DNA of 55,290 nt from Alicyclobacillus hesperidum (GTDB lineage: Bacteria > Bacillota > Bacilli > Alicyclobacillales > Alicyclobacillaceae), in NCBI RefSeq assembly GCF_900107035.1, contig NZ_FNOJ01000019.1, positions 1-55,290 of the forward strand, given 5' to 3'. The position numbers and the translations under genes were made by a program. How positions within the stretch are numbered: the stretch's first letter is position 1; each line of letters opens with the position of its first letter. Shown in pieces: positions 49,273 through 55,290 of the stretch. The notes below the pieces were generated by a model that saw only the letters and a program-made list of their open reading frames with translations, had not been told where the DNA came from and searched no databases.

Positions 49273-51798
49273 GTGAGTGAACGAAATATGGGGATCACCC
49301 CTGAGCCGCGGTCAGAACTGACAAAATTTAAGTTCCATAAACGGGGGAGAAAGTGGCTATACGCTTCGGCGGCAGTTGTAATCGTTCTCGGAGCGGGCAT
49401 TCCAATTACTTTAAAAAGCTTAGGGAACGGTGCGTCGGTTGCTTCAAGTGAACTGTATACCGTTGGGTACGGCAACCTCGTAGAGTCCATCGATACATCA
49501 GGTACAATCGTCGCGCCGAGCCAGTATAGCCTAAGCTTTCAAGGAACGACTGCGCCTGTCACTGCTATTTATGTGAAGGTAGGTCAGTCTGTCAAGGCTG
49601 GTCAGGTGCTTGCGAGGATGGATGACAGTTCGGAACAGGTCGAGCTTCAGCAAGCTCGTGCAAGCGTTACCGAGGCCCAAGCTTCTCTCGAGTCGGCACA
49701 AGCAAAATTGGAGCAGGACGAGCAGGGAACCACGCCATCAACCATTGCGATGGACAAGAACGCGATTGCGGACGATGAGACCGCCGTACACGAGGCGAAG
49801 CAAGCCTATCAGCTGGCGCTGGCGCAGTATAACGACAGATCAAGTGAGGAGCAGGCTGTACAAACAGCAGAGGATAACCTCGCGGAGGCAAAGCAGCAGC
49901 TAGCCACTGCAACTGATTCAGTCGCGCTGGATCAACAACAAATTGCCAGCGATGAGGCTGCTATCAAGAATGCACAGCAACAGTTGAGCGAAGATCAACA
50001 ATCGACGCAGACCTCGGTTTCCGAGGCTGAGCAATCCCTTGCGGCAGACCAGCAGACGCTGGCCGATGATCAGCAAACGTTGTCCCAAGATGAACAGACC
50101 TTGCAGTCTGATGAGGCCAATTTGCAGACCGTGGAGCAGGAAAATGACAACGTGACGCAGGCACAGGTCGAACAGGCGTATGAGAAGTACGAAACAGAAC
50201 TCGGTTTTTCTAACAGTTGGATCGAGGGAGGATACACCGGAACGAATCCATACTCCTCGGCTGTAGCGAACTACCAGTCTATCTACGAGAATCTGAATAA
50301 TGAATACCAAGCAATTCAAAGCGCACAGAACACTGTGACATCGGATCAGACAAAGGTGACGAATGACGAAAAGGCCATCCAGCAGGATCAAAACAACATT
50401 GCGAAGGATCAGGACGAGATTGCCCAGGCGCAAACGAGTGCGCAGCAAACGGTGAATAAAGATCAACAAGCGGTGAGCAGCGACGAACAATCCCTGCAGA
50501 ATGAAGAGATTGTTCTAAAGAGCGACGAAGCGCAGGCGAAGTTGAATCAGCAAAAAGATCAGGATGCCGTCACCCAGGACGAGCAGGCATTGCAAGCGGA
50601 GGAAGAAGCATATAACAATCGAACCTCGGCGCAACAGACGCTCGATAATGCGAAGAACGCCGTGACACAATCGGAAGAATCACTCAGAACAGCTCAGTTG
50701 CAGTTGGAAAACGACCAACAACCAGCAACAAAGGCGACTATCGCATCGGACGAAGCATCGGTGACCAACGCGCAAGGCCAGTTGCAGACGGCAAAAGCCA
50801 ATTTGCAGTCTGCCGAACAGGCTGAATCAGAGACGATTTTGCGTGCGCCCATCGACGGTGTGATTACGGCTGTTAACGGTGAGATCGGTGAGCTACCTGG
50901 AGAAGGTGGTAGCAGTGCTTCGGCGAGTACATCTGCCTCTTCGGGAACGAGCAGTGGGTTTATCCAGTTGCAGGACTTGAATGCAAAGGATCTTGAAGTT
51001 GATCTTGAGGTTAGCGAATCTCAAATCGGAAGTATTCAGGTAGGGCAGAAGGTTTCCTTTACGGTACCTGCATATCCGAACAGCACGTACAATGGAACCA
51101 TTACGCAGGTCTACCCAACGCCAACGACTACCTCTGATGTAACACAGTATGAGGTGGTGGCGACGGTCGATAATTCCTCCGGGCAACTGAAGCCGGGTAT
51201 GACCGCGAGCGCGGTGATTCAAACCGCCTCAGTCACCCATGTGATCACGGTCCCTGCCATCGCTTTGCACCAGATAGGCAGCGTCGAGGGAGTATTTGTG
51301 GAAGGCAAGCGGCCAAGCGGGACAGCAGTCACATCCGCGGGGAAGACAGGTGGAAGCGTACATGGCAACGGTACATGGAAATCCAACGGCACCTCGAATG
51401 GCTGGAGACCCAGCAGTAAGGGCACTGGTATCACTGGCGGGACGAGTGGGAGTGCAGGCGGTGCGACTGCAACCAATACGTCAAGTGCGTGGGCAGCGAT
51501 GAGGTCCTCTTCTTCTGCGGCGTCCGGAACCATTCCTGCAGGTACGTATTTCCAACCTGTGCAGGTTGGTTTGATGGGCACAAGCGAAGTGGAGATTACA
51601 AGCGGTTTGACAGTTGGAGAAAAAATACTCATCACACTTCCTAGTAAGACTGCGACAGCGCTCGTTCAGAGTGAAAGTAGCGGCACCGGATTTGGGCATG
51701 GCTTTGGTGGCTTCGGTGGAGGCGGATTTTCCGCAGGAGGATTTACGGGAACAGGCCGCGGTGGTTATGACGCATCCGCCGGAGGTGGTCAGCAGTGA
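49273..51798 (+). CDS. HlyD/MacA-type efflux adaptor with very long coiled coil
   Basis: An 841-residue membrane fusion protein. A single membrane segment lies at about 27-47 (WLYASAAVVIVLGAGIPITL). The first lipoyl half-domain follows (about 60-115). About 400 residues of heptad-repeat helix follow, such as LAADQQTLADDQQTLSQDEQ, broken once near 295-345 by NSWIEGGYTGTNPYSS. The second lipoyl half (ILRAPIDGVITAVNGEIGE) begins near 520, then a beta-barrel to about 680. A Ser/Gly-rich insertion and a Gly-rich tail end the protein. Typical adaptors have 350-450 residues. The start is GTG 49273 or ATG 49288; neither has a good ribosome-binding site. It overlaps the ATPase gene (GTGA). Confidence 0.88.
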   Translation: MSERNMGITPEPRSELTKFKFHKRGRKWLYASAAVVIVLGAGIPITLKSLGNGASVASSELYTVGYGNLVESIDTSGTIVAPSQYSLSFQGTTAPVTAIYVKVGQSVKAGQVLARMDDSSEQVELQQARASVTEAQASLESAQAKLEQDEQGTTPSTIAMDKNAIADDETAVHEAKQAYQLALAQYNDRSSEEQAVQTAEDNLAEAKQQLATATDSVALDQQQIASDEAAIKNAQQQLSEDQQSTQTSVSEAEQSLAADQQTLADDQQTLSQDEQTLQSDEANLQTVEQENDNVTQAQVEQAYEKYETELGFSNSWIEGGYTGTNPYSSAVANYQSIYENLNNEYQAIQSAQNTVTSDQTKVTNDEKAIQQDQNNIAKDQDEIAQAQTSAQQTVNKDQQAVSSDEQSLQNEEIVLKSDEAQAKLNQQKDQDAVTQDEQALQAEEEAYNNRTSAQQTLDNAKNAVTQSEESLRTAQLQLENDQQPATKATIASDEASVTNAQGQLQTAKANLQSAEQAESETILRAPIDGVITAVNGEIGELPGEGGSSASASTSASSGTSSGFIQLQDLNAKDLEVDLEVSESQIGSIQVGQKVSFTVPAYPNSTYNGTITQVYPTPTTTSDVTQYEVVATVDNSSGQLKPGMTASAVIQTASVTHVITVPAIALHQIGSVEGVFVEGKRPSGTAVTSAGKTGGSVHGNGTWKSNGTSNGWRPSSKGTGITGGTSGSAGGATATNTSSAWAAMRSSSSAASGTIPAGTYFQPVQVGLMGTSEVEITSGLTVGEKILITLPSKTATALVQSESSGTGFGHGFGGFGGGGFSAGGFTGTGRGGYDASAGGGQQ

Positions 51799-52541
51799 CC
51801 GAATATGACTCTGGCGCGCGCGCAAGCAGGGATTTAATCGTGATCGAGAATCTCGTGCGAGAGTACCAGGTAGGTGGGCAAACCATCCGTGCCCTCGATG
51901 GTGTTACGCTTACCATTCAGCACGGAGAGTTTGTAGCCATCATGGGACCATCGGGATCTGGCAAGTCAACGATGATGAACATGATTGGGTGCCTTGATAC
52001 GCCCACGGCGGGGCGGTATTGCCTCGACGGGTTTGATGTGGCGCATCTTTCCGAGGATGACCTCGCGATGCTTCGAAATCAGAAAATAGGATTTGTGTTT
52101 CAAAGCTTCAATCTTCTGCCGCGGACGACAGCCTTGGAAAACGTTGAGTTGCCTATGATGTATCTCGGTGTACCGAGTAAAATTCGCAAGCAACGGGCAC
52201 TGGAGGCACTTCAGCGAGTGGGATTGGCGGAGCGCGTGTACAACAGGCCTAATGAATTGTCCGGGGGACAACAACAACGTGTCGCGATTGCACGCGCGCT
52301 GGTCAACAACCCCGTTTTAATTCTTGCGGACGAGCCAACTGGCGCGTTGGACAGTCGGACGACTGAGGATATCCTGAATTTGTTCGAAGAACTACACGCA
52401 CAAGGCAACACCATTGTTCTCGTTACGCATGAAGATGAAGTTGGCCGCCACGCGAAGCGGATTGTCCGATTTCGTGACGGTCGAGTAGAGCTTGACACGG
52501 GAGCGCAGCGGAAAGTGGGGGTGCCAAAGCATGTGGATTGA
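51795..52541 (+). CDS. ABC transporter ATPase, MacB/LolD type
   Basis: A 248-residue nucleotide-binding subunit. Walker A is GPSGSGKST (about residues 56-64), the Q-loop lies in FVFQSFNLLPRTTALENVEL, the signature is LSGGQQQRVAIARAL, Walker B is LILADEPTGALD and the switch histidine lies in VLVTHEDEV. The NxxLP sequence after the Q-loop is typical of the MacB/LolD group. GTG 51795 overlaps the adaptor stop codon. It overlaps the permease gene, so the three proteins are made together as a MacAB-like exporter. Confidence 0.94.
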   Translation: MTEYDSGARASRDLIVIENLVREYQVGGQTIRALDGVTLTIQHGEFVAIMGPSGSGKSTMMNMIGCLDTPTAGRYCLDGFDVAHLSEDDLAMLRNQKIGFVFQSFNLLPRTTALENVELPMMYLGVPSKIRKQRALEALQRVGLAERVYNRPNELSGGQQQRVAIARALVNNPVLILADEPTGALDSRTTEDILNLFEELHAQGNTIVLVTHEDEVGRHAKRIVRFRDGRVELDTGAQRKVGVPKHVD

Positions 52542-53748
52542 GATCATGCGTGTAGCGTGGAGGAGTGTGCGGGCGAACAAGATGCGCTCATTCCTGACGA
52601 TGCTTGGCATCATCATTGGCGTTATGGCAGTGGTACTCAGTTCAGCCATTGGTCTGAGCGCGAAGGCAGGAGTCACAAAACAGGTTGAGAACCTTGGCAC
52701 CAACGTTCTGACGGTGATGCCTGGATCCGCATCCTCCGGAGGCATTAGCCGCGGTTTCGGCTCCGCCTCAACGCTCACGACTTCAGATGCTACGGCGATT
52801 GCGGAGCAGGATCCTGATGTTCAGTACGTGGCACCGCTCGTATCTTCGGATCAACAGGTTGTATATGGGACGAATAACACCAACACAGCCATCGAAGGCA
52901 CCAATGCTGAATATCCGGATATAAAGAACCTCACGATGGCTGAGGGACGATTTTTTCTGGAATCAGAGGTCAACAGTGCTGCGAACGTTGCTGTTTTGGG
53001 GAGCCAGGTAGAGGAGACGCTTTTTTCCGGCGAACGTGTTAACCCAGTAGGGCAGACCATTGACATCGGTGGGATTCCCTTCACAGTGGTAGGGGTGGCG
53101 GCGAGTCAAGGAACCAGCGGATTCTCAAACCAAGATGACGCCATCGCCATTCCGATTACCACGGCGATGAACTTATTCACAGGATCCGATACCGTAAACC
53201 AGATCCTCGTCTCAGCAAAGTCGCAGGACGTGATGGATCAAGCGCAACTGGAAGTCGAGTCAACCTTGCGTGTCCAGCACCAACTGAGCGCAGCAACGGC
53301 GGATGACTTTCAGATTAGCAATCAAGCCACCATTTTAAATACGTTAAGCGGTGTGGACAGGATCTTGACGCTTTTGTTAGACGGGATCTCAGCAATATCG
53401 TTGCTCGTGGGCGGAATTGGAATCATGAACATCATGCTCGTGTCCGTTACGGAGCGAACTCGCGAAATTGGTATTCGCAAGGCGATTGGAGCCAAGCGAA
53501 GCGTCATTTCCATGCAGTTCCTGCTAGAATCGTTGATGTTGAGTGTGTCAGGGGCAATTGTCGGGCTGATATTGTCCTCCATCGGCACGGAGATTGTGTC
53601 GAAATTGACGCAGGATGGAAACTTGCTTTCTCCAGTCGCAGTGGGTGCATCGATGGGATTTTCCGTCGCAATTGGGCTGATCTTTGGTGTGTATCCTGCA
53701 CGCAAGGCGGCAAACCTCAAGCCAATTGACGCGCTGCGCTTCGAATAG
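52531..53748 (+). CDS. ABC transporter permease, MacB/FtsX family
   Basis: A 405-residue permease with the MacB layout: N-terminal helix (NKMRSFLTMLGIIIGVMAVV), a large extracytoplasmic domain (about 45-275), then three membrane helices containing SLLVGGIGIMNIMLVSVTER, TREIGIRKAIGAKR and the C-terminal GVYPARKAANLKPIDALRFE. In Gram-positives such systems export peptides or sense antimicrobial peptides. ATG 52531 is 8 bases after GGGGGTG and lies inside the ATPase gene. Confidence 0.94.
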   Translation: MWIEIMRVAWRSVRANKMRSFLTMLGIIIGVMAVVLSSAIGLSAKAGVTKQVENLGTNVLTVMPGSASSGGISRGFGSASTLTTSDATAIAEQDPDVQYVAPLVSSDQQVVYGTNNTNTAIEGTNAEYPDIKNLTMAEGRFFLESEVNSAANVAVLGSQVEETLFSGERVNPVGQTIDIGGIPFTVVGVAASQGTSGFSNQDDAIAIPITTAMNLFTGSDTVNQILVSAKSQDVMDQAQLEVESTLRVQHQLSAATADDFQISNQATILNTLSGVDRILTLLLDGISAISLLVGGIGIMNIMLVSVTERTREIGIRKAIGAKRSVISMQFLLESLMLSVSGAIVGLILSSIGTEIVSKLTQDGNLLSPVAVGASMGFSVAIGLIFGVYPARKAANLKPIDALRFE

Positions 53749-54002
53749 TGGAGTCCTAATTGTGAGTTGGGTGATCTCTGCAGCCGTATGGTTGCCGGGG
53801 TCACCCTTTCGCATCCAGGAGCGATAGTTGCCGTCTTGCGGAAACGGATGAAACGAGATGTTGCAATGAGAGGACGACGCCCCTCCCCCGTTTTCTCACC
53901 CCAAACATAGCGGTGGTCATGCGTGCGACACAACGCTTTGGTAATCATCCCCTCAACCCCCGCAGTTTTTTCGAATCTCTCGAATCCTCTCGTAGGTAGG
54001 TC
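53749..54002. other. intergenic region upstream of the riboswitch
   Basis: About 250 bases after the permease gene. No gene or clear sigma-A promoter is visible, though the riboswitch transcript must begin here or be read through from the exporter operon. A short inverted repeat TTCGA/TCGAA lies at 53970-53984. Confidence 0.4.
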
Positions 54003-54078
54003 AAAGGCAAACCATGTGAAAGCATGGGACGCAAAGCTAAAGGGGCTTGGCCAAGTGGCCGTGCCAGCCAGCTGCCCG
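54003..54078 (+). ncRNA. cyclic di-GMP-I (GEMM-I) riboswitch
   Basis: The aptamer core matches the GEMM-I consensus. P1a pairs GGCA (54006-54009) with TGCC (54073-54076). P1b is CCATGT/GCATGG closed by the GAAA tetraloop (54018-54021). The invariant joining sequence GGGACGCAAAGC lies at 54026-54037. P2 is the GGCC/GGCC-centred stem at 54044-54065, followed by the GCCAGC strand returning to P1a. It lies 50 bases before the start codon of a secreted protein gene. No terminator follows, so control is probably at translation. Confidence 0.92.
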
Positions 54079-54127
54079 CTTGGGCCCAATGACCACCAGA
54101 CAGAGCATTTATGGGAGGAATTCAGGA

Positions 54128-54889
54128 ATGGGCCGTTTTACAAAGAAGTCTATCATGTCTATCGCAACTGCCGCTGTCGTTACGCTATCCGCGACCTCCA
54201 TGGTCTATGCAGCCGTACGCGGGGATATCCATCGCGCGAATCCTGGCCACAACAGAGGCTGGAGCTTCTCGGCCGATGCGAATGAAAGTGACATGACCAA
54301 TGTTACGGTCGGCAATTCAACTGCGACTGTCGCGACGAACTCGACGGCCAATTCGAGCGGGGAGAATCAGCAAGGGCCATGGGACAAGCGTGATCGCGAC
54401 GATAGAAAGGATGCGGACGACAAGCATCAGAAGAAACCTGATGTAGATAAGCAGCAAGTTGTGCTGATGCAAGCAGCGCATCGCCTTTCGGCGGAGGTCA
54501 ACGTGAAACTCGCACTGGCGCATGCGCAGCTTGAACGAGCAATTGCGAAGGCAAAAGGCAATGAAGCGGCCATCACGGCAGCCATCGCGGCGTATGAAAC
54601 GGAGGTTCAAAAAGCACTTGCACAGTTGCAAACAGGCTGGAGCAAGGCTGAGACGACGGTTCAGACGACCACGACCGCAAGCACGAGTGGTAACACCACG
54701 GTGAGCACGACAAACGGCACTGGCGATGTCGCAGGGAATTCGACAAGCAACACCGCTACGGCATCGGGTAGCAACGCCACGGCAAATGACACGAGCAACA
54801 GCACAGGCGGTGTCACGGTGACGACAAGCAATGCCACGGCCAATACTACGTCGAATACCAGCACTGTATCAAATGGCACCACCAATTGA
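54128..54889 (+). CDS. secreted Ser/Thr/Asn-rich protein under c-di-GMP riboswitch
   Basis: A 253-residue secreted protein. The signal peptide is about 1-29 (KKSIMSIATAAVVTLSATS, cleavage near VYAA). A short linker and an acidic/basic stretch (DKRDRDDRKDADDKHQKK) precede a helical segment (about 115-180, VVLMQAAHRLSAEVNVKLAL and onward) that recalls DUF5667-type domains. The last 70 residues are a Thr/Ser/Asn repeat like a glycosylated stalk. ATG 54128 is 9 bases after GGGAGG. The riboswitch upstream implies c-di-GMP control, so a role in adhesion, biofilm or the motile-to-sessile change is likely but unproven. The family is not recognised. Confidence 0.82.
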   Translation: MGRFTKKSIMSIATAAVVTLSATSMVYAAVRGDIHRANPGHNRGWSFSADANESDMTNVTVGNSTATVATNSTANSSGENQQGPWDKRDRDDRKDADDKHQKKPDVDKQQVVLMQAAHRLSAEVNVKLALAHAQLERAIAKAKGNEAAITAAIAAYETEVQKALAQLQTGWSKAETTVQTTTTASTSGNTTVSTTNGTGDVAGNSTSNTATASGSNATANDTSNSTGGVTVTTSNATANTTSNTSTVSNGTTN

Positions 54890-54919
54890 GTGGCGTATCA
54901 CCCAAACGTGTCAATATAG

Positions 54920-54946
54920 AGCCCGCTTTTTCCAAGCGGGCTTTTT
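54920..54946 (+). terminator. rho-independent terminator after the secreted protein gene
   Basis: AGCCCGCTT/AAGCGGGCT stem with loop TTTCC followed by TTTT. It is also the insertion target of the group II intron that begins 4 bases later. Confidence 0.92.
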
Positions 54947-54949
54947 GTA

Positions 54950-55290
54950 GTACGCCCAGCATGGGCGGAATCTTTAGGGTGTAAGTCCCGAACGGGGGTT
55001 GGCGACATACCTACCGTTAGCCAAGAGCAAGGGTGTCCACCGTGAGGTGGAATCTGAAGGAAGCTGGAGGCAAACCCTCGACCTGAGGTACACGAATCGC
55101 ATTTGAGGCTGTCATAGTTGGACGAGTTGCCTACACACAACGAAGTCCTAAGTCGCCAAGAGCTACGGCAGTAAACTGCGGCAGGTACGTGAGGGGAAAG
55201 AGTCCGTTCTTATCTGGGGAGACCTGTCTGCGCGCTAGCAAGGCTAGTAACCGTCATCGAGAGGTGACGCTGAACAGGCAGGGGTCAGCA
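54950..55290 (+). mobile_element. group IIC intron, 5' part (runs off the window)
   Basis: The sequence from GTACGCCCAGCATGGG onward follows the 5' region of bacterial group IIC introns such as the Oceanobacillus iheyensis intron: AGGGTGTAAGTCCCGAAC, CCGTTAGCC, GCAAGGGTGTCC, GGTGGAATCTGAAGGAAGC, GGCAAACCCTCGACCTGAGG, ACACGAATCGCATTTGAGGC, ACGAAGTCCTAAGT and GGGGAGACCTGTCTG. This covers domain I and the beginning of what follows. The first bases read GTACG instead of the usual GTGYG. Insertion directly behind a terminator hairpin is the known habit of class C introns. The reverse transcriptase gene and the 3' end would lie beyond the window. Confidence 0.9.

Overview
The window looks like a chromosomal segment of a spore-forming, flagellated, Gram-positive bacterium of the Bacilli, most likely Alicyclobacillus or a close relative. 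This rests on gene order and protein sequence, not on a database search. The order rpoE-pyrG-spo0F-tal-rho-rpmE-prfA-prmC-spoIIR-ywlC-mntP-ywlE-ywlG-glyA-upp-mnaA-atp operon-ywzB-ywmB-murA-spoIID-spoIIQ-spoIIID-mbl-flhO-flhP-fabZ is the backbone known from Bacillus subtilis. Several genes found there are missing (fbaA, the first murA, glpX, tdk, rpiB). Codons are GC-rich and TTG starts are frequent.

Layout. 1-1600: a 5'-truncated pxpA remnant and an enoyl-CoA hydratase. 1.8-12.3 kb: housekeeping and sporulation genes, interrupted by a minus-strand gene for a 61-residue secreted peptide. 12.3-16.6 kb: a minus-strand catabolic island (CaiB-type CoA transferase, CitE-like lyase, MFS transporter, GntR regulator) with an operator palindrome and a CcpA-type cre site in its control region. 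16.7-19.3 kb: three accessory cell-envelope genes, one a P60-like protein without its catalytic residues. 19.4-24.5 kb: mntP to mnaA. 24.5-32.3 kb: the complete F1Fo ATP synthase operon with its own promoter. 32.4-42.1 kb: envelope, sporulation, MreB-like, flagellar rod and lipid genes. 42.1-44.3 kb: a small sigma factor divergent from a ComK-like regulator, then a YigZ protein. 44.3-54.9 kb: an envelope and secretion region with an S-layer-like protein behind a long leader, a TPR lipoprotein, a MacAB-type exporter whose adaptor has a very long coiled coil, and a Ser/Thr/Asn-rich secreted protein preceded by a cyclic di-GMP-I riboswitch. 54950-end: the 5' part of a group IIC intron, sitting directly behind a terminator.

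How it works together. The sporulation genes cover the phosphorelay (spo0F), forespore-to-mother-cell signalling (spoIIR), engulfment (spoIID, spoIIQ) and mother-cell control (spoIIID). Readable sigma-F promoters precede spoIIR and spoIIQ, and a sigma-E promoter precedes spoIID. The right end joins motility and surface functions: flagellar rod genes, a surface-layer-like protein and a c-di-GMP-responsive secreted protein. The most noteworthy items are the riboswitch with its possible start-codon-masking platform, the outsized adaptor, the P60 pseudoenzyme, the uncharacterised secreted peptide and the sigma/ComK-like divergent pair.
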